A stretch of 64,000 nt of DNA from Halobacteriales archaeon QS_4_69_225. GTDB taxonomy: Archaea; Halobacteriota; Halobacteria; Halobacteriales; Haloarculaceae. The DNA lies in contig PXRL01000026.1 in NCBI GenBank assembly GCA_003020965.1, forward strand, positions 62,001-126,000, written 5' to 3'. Shown here one piece after another: positions 16,410-25,350 of the stretch. The notes under the pieces are model-generated. The model made no database searches and had not been told where the DNA came from. It saw only the letters and a program-made list of their open reading frames with translations. The translations under genes and the position numbers were made by a program. Every line of letters begins with the position of its first letter. Position 1 is the first letter of the stretch.

Positions 16410-17453
16410 ATGAGTGGGACGCTTGGCATCTTCGTCGGGTCTGTATCCTCTTTCAATCTCGGTCAAGCTGCTTCAAATATTGGTCAGGCGCTTTCTAACG
16501 AATTCACGATTCATCTGATTGCAACCGATGCAGGGTTTGCAGCGGACGTGTCTACTACTTATGACGGAGTTCACGGCACATTAGAACCTTGTTCTCTTCG
16601 CGGGGAGGTATCGGCACTCCAATCATACATCCAATCCCATGACCCAGATGCACTTTTTCAAATCACAAGCCCTCCAATTCACGGAAACATAGTAGGTAGT
16701 CTCGGGAAAACCCATGGAATACCGTTCGTGTACCGATATAGTGGAGATCGATTCTATGAATACAAGGTTTCGCGAGGAGTAACCAGACTTGTCCATTTTG
16801 GTCTTAACAATGTTCTCGGTCGAATTCCGCTCTACTTTGCAGATGTCTGTGTAACGCTGGGGTTAAGCGGGCAGCGGCGGTTGGAGAACCGCGGGGTGGC
16901 CTCCGAGGACATCACGATTATCCCTCCAATTGTCAATCGAGACCGGTTCTCTATGTCCACCGTAGAGCCGAATGACGATACCCCGGTCGGATTATTTGTC
17001 GGACGCCTGTCGCAACGGAAAGGTGTCGAAACTCTCGAACGAACGCTACCTGAAATACTCCAACGTCGCAGCGATATAGAATTTATACTCGTCGGCGAGC
17101 AACAAAAACCGATTGAAATTCCGGCGGAGTACTCTCACCGTGTTACAATCGCCGGTACAGTCCCACCTATGCGGATTCCAGCTTATTACAAACGTGCTGA
17201 TTTTCTCGCTCACCCCACGCTTACCGAAGGGCTCCCACGCGTTGTACTTGAGGCACTTGCAAGTGATATCCCTCCCATAGCGCGGGATGTCGGAGACGTC
17301 GCCTACGCAACCGAAAACACCTTCCAGACGGATCGTGAGTTCATTGAGATGGTTTGTGATTTCGAGTCATTGAATGTCGATTCGAGCGATCCGTTTACTC
17401 TCGACACTCAACGGAATAAATACGTAAAACTATTCGAAAAGTTGCTACAATAG
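16410..17453 (+). CDS. GT4 family glycosyltransferase
   Basis: A 347-residue glycosyltransferase with a compact N-terminal domain (GIFVGSVSSFNLGQAASNI) and a clear donor domain: GLFVGRLSQRKGVETL near residue 194 and TEGLPRVVLEALAS near residue 271, the E-x7-E pair being Glu-Gly ... Glu-Ala. It lies between the small tail protein (opposite strand) and a convergent sulfatase-like gene, so it is a single-gene unit. Composition is poorer in GC than the flanking core. Donor and acceptor are unknown; context suggests one step of the surface glycan. Confidence 0.87.
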   Translation: MSGTLGIFVGSVSSFNLGQAASNIGQALSNEFTIHLIATDAGFAADVSTTYDGVHGTLEPCSLRGEVSALQSYIQSHDPDALFQITSPPIHGNIVGSLGKTHGIPFVYRYSGDRFYEYKVSRGVTRLVHFGLNNVLGRIPLYFADVCVTLGLSGQRRLENRGVASEDITIIPPIVNRDRFSMSTVEPNDDTPVGLFVGRLSQRKGVETLERTLPEILQRRSDIEFILVGEQQKPIEIPAEYSHRVTIAGTVPPMRIPAYYKRADFLAHPTLTEGLPRVVLEALASDIPPIARDVGDVAYATENTFQTDREFIEMVCDFESLNVDSSDPFTLDTQRNKYVKLFEKLLQ

Positions 17454-17536
17454 GGTGCTAAAACCAGGGGGCGAAACCGTCAAATTGACCCAGCAGAAAG
17501 GATAAGACGTACTGCGTCACGGCTTCCTAAATTTGA

Positions 17537-18946
17537 CTACATTTTGTAGCCCAGTTGCTCTAATTGACGCTCGACAGTTCGTGAGAACTTGCCTTCGACC
17601 CGTCCAAGTTCTGACGGCGAGCTTGCGACGCTGGCCGCTGTCTCGGTAAGTGCATCTGGGGTTGATTCCCGATCCAGTAGTTCCCTTTCTCCTCGGTCCA
17701 TCAAAATGTTAAATCCACCGTTGGGCGGTGTATGAACCACATCTACATCAGCAGTCTCCGTAAGTTCTCTAGTGACGTATTTGAACTCATGATTTCGAAC
17801 GGTAATCGAGTGACCATGAGCGTCAAGTGCATCCGAGACGACTAACGGTGACCTCTTAATATCGCCATCGAGATGACTGTCTACGCCGCTCTCCGCTGGG
17901 AAGGTCGGGGGATCCACATCAATCACCTCTGCGATTAATTCGCCCAGCCAGGCCATTGAGAACGGGGTCGACAATCGTCGTGCGCCACCCTTCGGATCGC
18001 GAATCAAGAGAGGGACGTGGAGCAACTCGTCGTACGGATAATGCCGCGGATGACCGTATCGTCCTCTGTCGAACAAGGCCTCGCCATGGTCACCCGTGAT
18101 AATCAGCACGGTATCCTTCCACTGGTTTTCGTGGCGCAACCACTCAATTATCTCGTCGATTCGGTTGTCGACATACCGAAGAGCATTATCGTATAGTGCC
18201 TCAAAGCGTGGGTCGAATCGGTCTGTCGCAGCGTGTGCATCGATCTGGAACTGGCGGCCTAGCGAAGGTGAATGTCCACCGCCGTCGCTGCCAGCTGCGT
18301 CTGGGTGGAGTGGACGATGTAGATCCATTAGATGAGTCCAGGCGAAAAAGGGGCTATCGACCGCCTCCAATGAGTCGAATAGGACGTCGAGTACCATCGG
18401 TGCTTGGATGGATGGCCATTCCGAGAGGTACTGATACGCCCGGCCAGCCGTAATGACTGGAACGGAGTCCAGTACGCCACACCGACTGAGTACGGAGCGA
18501 GTCCTGTCGATGGGTGAATCCGGTTGGGAGCTACGACTCGCTGCCGCCCTGTCGATACCGCCAGCTAAACTGAGATTTTCGAACTCGTCGAATCCGCTGT
18601 CAAAATTGCGCTCGGACGTAAGATGTGGATTGGTCAGCACGGCAGTGGTGTCATAGCCTATCGAGTGAAAGTGAGTAGCGAGGGTTGCATGGTCAGCAGG
18701 TATCGCCTTCCATGCAGGGTCATCACCGAAGTAGATGCCGTTATGTGAGTGCAGACCAGCGATCATGCCAGGAACGGATTCTGTGGTGTACGTCCCCGTC
18801 GCGTAAGCCTGGTCAAACAGAAGTGAGTCTCCAGCGAGGGAATCAAGCGTAGGCGTCGTTTCTTTGTGGTGGCCGGCGAATCCACACCGATCGTATCGCA
18901 AGCAGTCGACAGTTACGAGCAATACGTTCGGCATTCTGTCTGCCAT
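17537..18946 (-). CDS. sulfatase-like alkaline-phosphatase-superfamily protein with LGY tail
   Basis: A 469-residue sulfatase-fold protein. Metal-binding Asp lies in VLLVTVDCLRYDRCG at the very N terminus, the nucleophile position is Thr in TYTTESVPGMIAGL, and the second metal site is ITGDHGEALFDRG. There is no signal peptide or Tat motif. The C terminus is ERQLEQLGYKM. I start it at the ATG at 18944-18946 because a TATA-like GACTTATT lies about 28 bases upstream; a GTG three codons earlier and an ATG four codons later are alternatives. It resembles the operon protein at 10988-12325 in the T-x-E-S/A-V-P nucleophile block. Predicted role: phosphate or sulfate group chemistry on glycan intermediates. 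Confidence 0.83.
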   Translation of the reverse strand: MADRMPNVLLVTVDCLRYDRCGFAGHHKETTPTLDSLAGDSLLFDQAYATGTYTTESVPGMIAGLHSHNGIYFGDDPAWKAIPADHATLATHFHSIGYDTTAVLTNPHLTSERNFDSGFDEFENLSLAGGIDRAAASRSSQPDSPIDRTRSVLSRCGVLDSVPVITAGRAYQYLSEWPSIQAPMVLDVLFDSLEAVDSPFFAWTHLMDLHRPLHPDAAGSDGGGHSPSLGRQFQIDAHAATDRFDPRFEALYDNALRYVDNRIDEIIEWLRHENQWKDTVLIITGDHGEALFDRGRYGHPRHYPYDELLHVPLLIRDPKGGARRLSTPFSMAWLGELIAEVIDVDPPTFPAESGVDSHLDGDIKRSPLVVSDALDAHGHSITVRNHEFKYVTRELTETADVDVVHTPPNGGFNILMDRGERELLDRESTPDALTETAASVASSPSELGRVEGKFSRTVERQLEQLGYKM

Positions 18947-18970
18947 GCAACTCACTGCATCATGTGGGGC

Positions 18971-18978
18971 AATAAGTC
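18971..18978 (-). promoter_or_regulatory. TATA box of the 17537-18946 gene
   Basis: GACTTATT on the minus strand ends in the 40-base gap between the two minus-strand genes and is about 28 bases from the chosen ATG. Confidence 0.45.
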
Positions 18979-18995
18979 ATTCTTCCCGAGGTATA

Positions 18996-20717
18996 CTACG
19001 TCTCGGAGGGAAGCGAATTTGTCCGCGATACTGATGAGAAGTATGATACACACCCTGAATTATACACTCGGTTGTACGAGTGCTCGAGAACTAATTCTGG
19101 ATCATATGTTAGTTTCCATATACCAGATTTTGATCGGTAGATTTCGATGCAATCTCGATAAGCGACTGTAAGTGGTTGATTTTCTCGAAAATCATTATTC
19201 AGATACATACTCGTCCGACTTTCGAACTTCGAGAAATCGATGTCACTATTCGATTCTCTCCTTTGAATACGTGTTGGTGGTGACTCACCAGCGTAATATT
19301 GGTCCGCTGCGATTGCTCCGGGTACTCTCTGGTATCCCCACTCCTTCGCCTCAACCTCTTCGGCAGTGAGATAGTTTCGATTAAGCGTATCCCAGTCGGG
19401 GGCTGCCGTCGGTGATACGCCAGCTGATATCAAGAGTGCGAATATACCGATGATAGCGGCGTATCGGGCAAGCGGTCGGAACGAACTCGCTGATTCAGCG
19501 ACGACCCAATACCCACCAATTCCGATTAGGACGGCTAATAGCACCTCTACGTAAAAGATAGTCCGCACGGGGTTCACCCCGGCTGGATACAGCATTATCA
19601 CAAGTGCGGCTAGTGAGGAAACAAACCCGAGAAGGAGGATATCTTGAGGCGGACCTTGATTCTTTACTGTTCGCCAGCACAACCCGAGCCACATGAGTCC
19701 GCTGATTAAGCCCATGAGAATAACATATGAGAGCGCAAACACCCGATCAGTGAAGGTATACGGATCAATTGCCAATCCTGGATTTGGGGGCGGAGAACCA
19801 GAAATTGAGGGCCCGTAGAGTTGGAAGACGACTGCTCGAATGAATCCCGTAACGAAGAGCAGCTGTACAGCAGTGAGGAGGGCGATAATCAAGAAAGCGC
19901 CTGTAGCCAGCCGTCTCACCTCATTACTCCGTCGAGTCGCAGGATGCATAATCCCGAGGAGCACTGCTCCGATCACAGAGAGCGTTGTGGCGACTGCCGA
20001 TAGTTTGTGGGTGTATACAGCGCCCAGCATCGTAACAATTCCCAAAATTAGCCACCGTTTGCCTCCTGCGTTCGCGTAGGCGAAAATCGACGCCAACGTA
20101 AACAATAGAAATAATACCCCCGTGGACTGAGCGACCGGCCAGTAGGAGAATCGAGTACTGTAACCTAAAACTGAAACTACACCCGTCACTAATACTGTTG
20201 TCTCCGGAATGTTCGGGCGAAGCCGGTAAGCCAAACTCGCCGCAATTAGTGGGATAGCGACGCCACCGGCAATGGGATAAATAACACTTGCTGCCGGGGC
20301 TGAGAGTGCAGTTATCAGTCCCGTGATGGTTCCTTTGAGGATATGGAGAGGTGCTTGCTTATAGAACCCGAAGGTGATAGCCGACGTCTCACCGGCTTCC
20401 AACACACGAGCAATCTGAATTGCATAGGTGTCTGGATCCTGTCCGATCATTGACGCGGGAAATAAGAAAATGCGGAGTCGGTATGCTACGGCAAGGATGA
20501 TTAAGACACAAATATATACTGGATAAGTATCTCGGAGAGACGGATCAAGTCGTGAAATAGCGATGACAGAGAGAACAGCAGTAGTTAAGACGATATTTAC
20601 AGCCGGATACAGTTGACCTCCAAGGAGCGGCATATGTATTCCTGCAGATATCGAAATAAGCAAAACAATTATTACATACTTTTTACAATTTGCTTCAGAA
20701 ATCTGATAACCATACAT
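18996..20717 (-). CDS. polytopic membrane protein, GT-C glycosyltransferase-like
   Basis: A 573-residue integral membrane protein with about 12 hydrophobic helices up to residue 445 and a hydrophilic C-terminal domain of about 125 residues. The first large loop holds MIGQDPDTYAIQIARVLEAG (about residues 94-113), resembling the acidic catalytic loop of GT-C enzymes that use dolichyl-phosphate sugars. Later helices carry short loops with Arg and Pro (PAGVNPVRTIF). I infer an extracytoplasmic sugar transferase or a related polymer enzyme. It sits upstream of the sulfatase-like gene and downstream of the phosphodiesterase/deacetylase pair on the same strand. It is not AglB: no WWDYG-type motif is visible. 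Confidence 0.65.
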   Translation of the reverse strand: MYGYQISEANCKKYVIIVLLISISAGIHMPLLGGQLYPAVNIVLTTAVLSVIAISRLDPSLRDTYPVYICVLIILAVAYRLRIFLFPASMIGQDPDTYAIQIARVLEAGETSAITFGFYKQAPLHILKGTITGLITALSAPAASVIYPIAGGVAIPLIAASLAYRLRPNIPETTVLVTGVVSVLGYSTRFSYWPVAQSTGVLFLLFTLASIFAYANAGGKRWLILGIVTMLGAVYTHKLSAVATTLSVIGAVLLGIMHPATRRSNEVRRLATGAFLIIALLTAVQLLFVTGFIRAVVFQLYGPSISGSPPPNPGLAIDPYTFTDRVFALSYVILMGLISGLMWLGLCWRTVKNQGPPQDILLLGFVSSLAALVIMLYPAGVNPVRTIFYVEVLLAVLIGIGGYWVVAESASSFRPLARYAAIIGIFALLISAGVSPTAAPDWDTLNRNYLTAEEVEAKEWGYQRVPGAIAADQYYAGESPPTRIQRRESNSDIDFSKFESRTSMYLNNDFRENQPLTVAYRDCIEIYRSKSGIWKLTYDPELVLEHSYNRVYNSGCVSYFSSVSRTNSLPSET

Positions 20718-20747
20718 AATGAGAGAGAATGTACTATCGGCGAAATA

Positions 20748-22301
20748 TTATTCCATGTATCCTAAGTCTTTCAGTCTATCCTGGACTTCTTCATCTGTTT
20801 CAGGAGATTGTGTATCGTGTGGAGTCATAGACTCCTGTTCATTGAAGACTACCTCTCGACGGAACGCGTCACTTGATTTTCGATAAATCTCATTGCGAAC
20901 TTTCCCGTCGAGAGAGTGGGGGATTTCACAGCCATGCAAGTGAAGCATCGTTGGCGCGAGGTCGAGGATTGACACGTCTCCGAGCCTTTCCGAGTTGAAG
21001 TCAGGGCCTGACGCAACGAACAGGCCAATTCCCTTGTTTTCGCCTCTCCACCCGTCGTTTTCGGGGCGAGAAAAGACTTCATCGCGGCCCAGGCCTCCCT
21101 GAATGTGAACACCGTCAGTTTGTTCGATAATGAGGTCCGGAGCCTCCTCCACATACGGACCACTGTATACCTCTTCGCCTCGGTGGACATCTGCGGCGAC
21201 CTTCGTCCCGTTGGGGCCGGTGAGGTTCATCAGTTTCTTTTTCAGCTCACTTCGAACCTGTTGGTAATCGGGTACCTGTCTGTCAATATACATCGGTCCC
21301 TGTCCACTCGCCAATGCCGTTGTTTCCTTCCAGTTGAGATTCGACATTTTGCTCTCTCGTTGAACCTCTCCTCCATTAGATGGTATCCGGTTGAGCAACC
21401 AGCTTGGTGCCGTCTGTCTGGCTAACTCCTGAATTCCTAATTTCGTTGACAGCCCTACCAATCGCTCTGTTGTAATTCCAATCCTTTCCATCGCCTCGCT
21501 GACACTGAGATCGGGCGTGAGATACCCCTGCTGTTCAAGCCAGGTATTGACATGAAACACGGTATCAATCTCGGTTGAACCATGATCACTCATCAGAACG
21601 ATATTATACTCTTGATCGAGAAACTCGCCGAGATGTCTGTCGACGACTTTCCATCCTTCTAGCGTCTCGTTACCATTCCAGAAGTAGTGATGCAGCGAAT
21701 TGAGGTAAAACGTGGTGACTTGGAGAAATTCGGGGCCGTACTCCCGAAGCAAGTACTTTGCTGTCCGAAACCGTAGGTCTATCAGGTCAGCGATTTCATC
21801 GGCAGCCTTTTGAGGTTGATTTTTAATTGGTGTACTCTTCGTAACCCGGTAATCGAGTCGTTCCTCCAGCTCTTTTTCAAGTCTTTCTGGATGAGTGTAT
21901 CCTGAACCGTCGGCGTCCGGTGCTCCGGCCACGATGAACGGCTCAACATTCCGGGGTGGATACGTCGTCGGGACATTGATTACGCCGGCGGACGAGTGAT
22001 TCCCGATGATCTCCCAGAACTCAGGATGCCGGGACTTCCTCTGTTCGGGGTAGTACACTCGCTCCTCGTTCATATCTACGTTTTCCCACCAAAAAATGCC
22101 GAGCTTTCCGGGATTTTTCCCTGTCGCGTAGGCCTTCCAGTTTGGGGACGTTACCGGTGGATGCACAGAATGCAAATCCGCGGTGACTCCGTTATCAACG
22201 GCACGTTCAATATTCGGTAGGTGGCCGGCTTCAATCCAGGGTTCGATTAACTCGAAGTGAGCACCGTCCAACCCTACCACGATGGTCTTTTTTCCGATCA
22301 T
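20748..22301 (-). CDS. type I phosphodiesterase/nucleotide pyrophosphatase-like protein, copy 2, with LGY tail
   Basis: A 517-residue paralogue of the protein at 14568-16100, with TIVVGLDGAHFELIEPW (metal Asp), PPVTSPNWKAYATG (Thr nucleophile) and LMSDHGSTEID (metal site). It ends VQDRLKDLGYME, which copy 1 lacks. The start is the ATG at 22299-22301, overlapping the TGA of the upstream deacetylase gene, so the two are translationally coupled. An in-frame start six codons earlier would overlap further and is unlikely. No signal peptide is present, implying action on a cytoplasmic or inner-leaflet substrate such as a glycan lipid or nucleotide sugar. Confidence 0.86.
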   Translation of the reverse strand: MIGKKTIVVGLDGAHFELIEPWIEAGHLPNIERAVDNGVTADLHSVHPPVTSPNWKAYATGKNPGKLGIFWWENVDMNEERVYYPEQRKSRHPEFWEIIGNHSSAGVINVPTTYPPRNVEPFIVAGAPDADGSGYTHPERLEKELEERLDYRVTKSTPIKNQPQKAADEIADLIDLRFRTAKYLLREYGPEFLQVTTFYLNSLHHYFWNGNETLEGWKVVDRHLGEFLDQEYNIVLMSDHGSTEIDTVFHVNTWLEQQGYLTPDLSVSEAMERIGITTERLVGLSTKLGIQELARQTAPSWLLNRIPSNGGEVQRESKMSNLNWKETTALASGQGPMYIDRQVPDYQQVRSELKKKLMNLTGPNGTKVAADVHRGEEVYSGPYVEEAPDLIIEQTDGVHIQGGLGRDEVFSRPENDGWRGENKGIGLFVASGPDFNSERLGDVSILDLAPTMLHLHGCEIPHSLDGKVRNEIYRKSSDAFRREVVFNEQESMTPHDTQSPETDEEVQDRLKDLGYME

Positions 22302-23260
22302 TGATGTGTATCTAAACAATCTCCGCGTGACTCGGGTACACTAAGTTCGTCCATCCGCTTGATTAGTATTTCCCCTTCGTCTCGTCGTTTGGCAAGGTAT
22401 TCTAATCCATCTGAAATAGGTTCCCACTGCCCATCGTTTGCCATATTGTAAACATGAGTCCAAAGGTGAACATGTCTGTTTTTCATCGCTGCTTTATCTA
22501 CAGTGTCGATTAAATACTGCCTATGTAATGCTTGCCGGATTTGCCGAGGGATAATGGAAAACAGAGGATGAGGGCGAGACTGCCCAGTAGGAAGACTCGC
22601 CGCGGTCAGTGATGGATGAGGCGTCGCCGTCGTCTCGAGAATGCCATCTTGTCGCTTGAGAGTCGATGCGGGATGGTCACGAATGAGGAGCCACCAGAAC
22701 GTCGAGGCCCAGTCCGAATTAGAAGAACCGTAACCCTCCATTGGTCGTCGAATCGTTTCGATGCCGCGGTCGGCAAGAATTGAATAATTGGGCTGTTGAT
22801 GACGGGGCATCACGATAGATGTCGGCGCCGGGAGGCCGGCGTCAGCGTGAAGATTGTTGACAGTAGCGAGTTCGTCGTCAAGCTCCTCTGACGTTGCTTC
22901 ATCGACCAATAAATGAGAGTATGTGTGGGTCGCAATTTCATGATCAGCCTCCCGGCTCAGAATTTCTCGAATCAGATCAGGGGCGTAGAAGAGTGGATCT
23001 GTATCAATATGTGTACCTGGATCTTCGGTCCACCACGACTCTGGATGGGGTCCAGGATGGGACCCAGAGCATGAGTCGTGAAACAAGTGCCCGACAATAT
23101 TAAATGTGATTCGTAGGTTGAGGCGGTCGGCGAGGTCCAATAGACGGTGGAGCGTCTCGGTTTCAGCTGATCGGTCTGAGGAGAGGTGACCGTATTCGGC
23201 TTGATCATGCATTCCCCAGCCGAATTCTAATTCAATGCTCAGGGTAATGATGCTAGTCAT
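22298..23260 (-). CDS. polysaccharide deacetylase-like protein (CE4 fold), copy 2
   Basis: A 320-residue NodB-fold protein with motif 1 TLSIELEFGWG, motif 2 THTYSH (H-x3-H) near residue 128 and a Pro-Arg-His motif in SIVMPRHQQPN near residue 152. It matches copy 1 at 13513-14463 across its length, including the C-terminal HLWTHVYNMANDG. It is coupled by a 4-base overlap to the downstream phosphodiesterase-like gene. An N-deacetylase of a HexNAc-containing intermediate is the simplest reading, but the altered motif 1 means activity should not be assumed. Confidence 0.8.
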   Translation of the reverse strand: MTSIITLSIELEFGWGMHDQAEYGHLSSDRSAETETLHRLLDLADRLNLRITFNIVGHLFHDSCSGSHPGPHPESWWTEDPGTHIDTDPLFYAPDLIREILSREADHEIATHTYSHLLVDEATSEELDDELATVNNLHADAGLPAPTSIVMPRHQQPNYSILADRGIETIRRPMEGYGSSNSDWASTFWWLLIRDHPASTLKRQDGILETTATPHPSLTAASLPTGQSRPHPLFSIIPRQIRQALHRQYLIDTVDKAAMKNRHVHLWTHVYNMANDGQWEPISDGLEYLAKRRDEGEILIKRMDELSVPESRGDCLDTHQ

Positions 23261-23409
23261 ATAAATTGATTTGCTTCGACTTCTTTCGATACCATTATAT
23301 CATTATCCGATCCAACCGTCTTAGTAACATGGATTTCGACCAGTACTATTCTCAATGCGAAACCGAGGCTTAGTAGCAATAGTCGATTAAAATCACGTTA
23401 ATACCATTT

Positions 23410-24417
23410 ATGAATCATGATGAAGTACGGATATTATGTCCGGTTCGGCTGAACTCTCCGGGGCCAATACAAACAATATATCGGGAGGTGGCTAAAAATC
23501 TTCAAAAAGTATACGAGTTTTATGGCCTATGCGGCGTGAATATAGACAATGCAACAAATGTTTTATTTGATACTTTACCGATTGATTCGACTTGGCCACT
23601 TTACAAGCGCGGTATTACGCTGCTGAGACTTTATTTTTCGGACTATGATATCGTCCATACAGGGGCGTCTGGTTATAGGACCCATCCACTTCTGCTTCGT
23701 TTAGCCGATATACATGACGCGGTTCATATCCATACCCATCATACTACCACACCGAAGAATTACGAACAACAGTATTGGTTAGCTAGTCACGCTGAACACG
23801 TTACTGCCGTAAGTCAATTCGTAGCTGATTGGGCAGAAGACGAATTTGATTTATTAGACGTTACTGTCATTCCGAACGGTGTGGACCGTAATGAGTTCCG
23901 TCCTGATATGGCAACAACTGACGAGGATTATATACTTTTTGTTGGTCGGTTGATCAATCGAAAGAATCCAGAATTGATCATCAAGATAGCCAAACGACAG
24001 ACCGATTTAAAATTTGCTATCAGGGGGAACGGACCTCTGAAGGAAAAATTAGAGCGTCGGGCGCCGGCAAATGTTGAATTTCTTGATCATCTTTCAGAAA
24101 GAGCATTGATTGAAGAGTATTCTCGGGCATCAGTAACAATCTGCCCATATGAAAACGAGGGGTTCGGGATGGTTGTGATTGAGTCAATGTCTAGTGGAAC
24201 GCCAGTAATTGGACTTAATAGCGGTAATCTCTCTTCAATAATTAAAAACGGCCAGAATGGAATATTGTGTGAAACACTCGATATAGAAGATTGGATAGCT
24301 GCTTTGAAACATGTACAGACGAGTCAAGAGCATTTCGAGCCTCGGAAAAGTACGAAACAATATTCATGGGATATTGTTGCTTCGTCTTATGAAGCAATAT
24401 ATGATGAGCTAGTCTAA
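23410..24417 (+). CDS. GT4 family glycosyltransferase
   Basis: A 335-residue GT-B enzyme with a histidine-rich acceptor loop (DAVHIHTHHTTTP near residue 107), donor-domain start ILFVGRLINRKNPELI near residue 177 and E-x7-E motif ENEGFGMVVIESM near residue 249. The gene is strongly A/T-rich against the surrounding chromosome, and its last nine bases overlap the convergent FkbM gene. The N-terminal segment lacks the usual Gly-Gly loop in the first 20 residues (CPVRLNSPGPIQTIYREV instead), as in GT4 enzymes that bind lipid-linked acceptors. Specificity is unknown. Confidence 0.87.
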   Translation: MNHDEVRILCPVRLNSPGPIQTIYREVAKNLQKVYEFYGLCGVNIDNATNVLFDTLPIDSTWPLYKRGITLLRLYFSDYDIVHTGASGYRTHPLLLRLADIHDAVHIHTHHTTTPKNYEQQYWLASHAEHVTAVSQFVADWAEDEFDLLDVTVIPNGVDRNEFRPDMATTDEDYILFVGRLINRKNPELIIKIAKRQTDLKFAIRGNGPLKEKLERRAPANVEFLDHLSERALIEEYSRASVTICPYENEGFGMVVIESMSSGTPVIGLNSGNLSSIIKNGQNGILCETLDIEDWIAALKHVQTSQEHFEPRKSTKQYSWDIVASSYEAIYDELV

Positions 24418-25209
24418 TATATTGATAGCTTTTATAAATAGCTCTTCGGTCTGGTCAGTTTGTCGTTTCAGCATTTCTCGTGTTTCATATCCTTTTTTAT
24501 TTAAAAGTGAAATGAGTTCTTTTTTATTATCTCCGAAGTGGGTGATTTTATCGTGAACTTCAATGTAGATTATTCGACATGAGCTGTCATTTAAGATATT
24601 TCCAAAGCCCTTGAGAGCGGAAAGTTCAGCACCTTCAACATCAATTTTCACCACGTTTGGTGGGGGTAGCTCTTCTGGTATTAAATTATCTGCTCGATTG
24701 ACCTTGACTGAAAATCCTTCTGATCCCATTTCTGTCATCTCGTTTGTCTCATCTGTGTGAAGCGCGTAACTTAGCTTAACATTCCCTGACTTATCACCTA
24801 AAGCTTCAGTACGGACTGTAGCCTCCACACCATTTCTTTTTAGATTACGTTGGAGCGATTCACGTCGAAGGGGATGTGGCTCAAATGAAATTAGACGCTC
24901 ATGGGGAACTTTCGTAGCCACAAGAACGGTGTACAGGCCGGCATCAGCACCAATGTCATAAAATACATCATCTGATCGGATTTCTTTAAGAAGGTCATTC
25001 AGGACAACAAGTTCTGCTTCAAGATACTGATCCCCAATGAGTGTGAAATCCGCAAATCTTCCCGAAGTATTGTTTACCTCAATATTTCGAACCCCAGACT
25101 TCCACTCCTGAAATCGGCGGTATAAAGATCTACTTTGATAGTCCAGACCGATTGTTTTAAATATTCGCTTGAGAGGAGATTCATTATATATCTTGCCGAT
25201 ATTACTCAT
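24409..25209 (-). CDS. FkbM family methyltransferase
   Basis: A 266-residue SAM methyltransferase of the FkbM family. Motif I is VFYDIGADAGLYTVL, followed by LISFEPHPLRRESLQRNL, and the family block VVKIDVEGAELSALKGF is intact, in contrast to the relative at 7642-8514. I start it at the ATG at 25207-25209; the apparent TTG three codons earlier is less likely, and a TTTATAAA element lies about 36 bases upstream. It converges on and overlaps the neighbouring GT4. A/T-rich composition suggests it arrived with the adjacent GT4 genes. Expected reaction: O-methylation of a sugar in the glycan. Confidence 0.86.
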   Translation of the reverse strand: MSNIGKIYNESPLKRIFKTIGLDYQSRSLYRRFQEWKSGVRNIEVNNTSGRFADFTLIGDQYLEAELVVLNDLLKEIRSDDVFYDIGADAGLYTVLVATKVPHERLISFEPHPLRRESLQRNLKRNGVEATVRTEALGDKSGNVKLSYALHTDETNEMTEMGSEGFSVKVNRADNLIPEELPPPNVVKIDVEGAELSALKGFGNILNDSSCRIIYIEVHDKITHFGDNKKELISLLNKKGYETREMLKRQTDQTEELFIKAINILD

Positions 25210-25350
25210 GGTACTCAATTACGACTTTGTACAAGGTAAGTGTTTATAAACGTACTGCAACGCTGATGTGATCTAAATATGCATTTTAATGAAATAACCG
25301 CACGACACTCGGATCGAATAGCTGCTGCTCATGCGGAGCACAAACAAGCC

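Noticed and set aside
18996-20717. Calling the membrane protein AglB oligosaccharyltransferase
   Set aside because: Too short, and no WWDYG-type motif or large globular C-terminal domain is visible.
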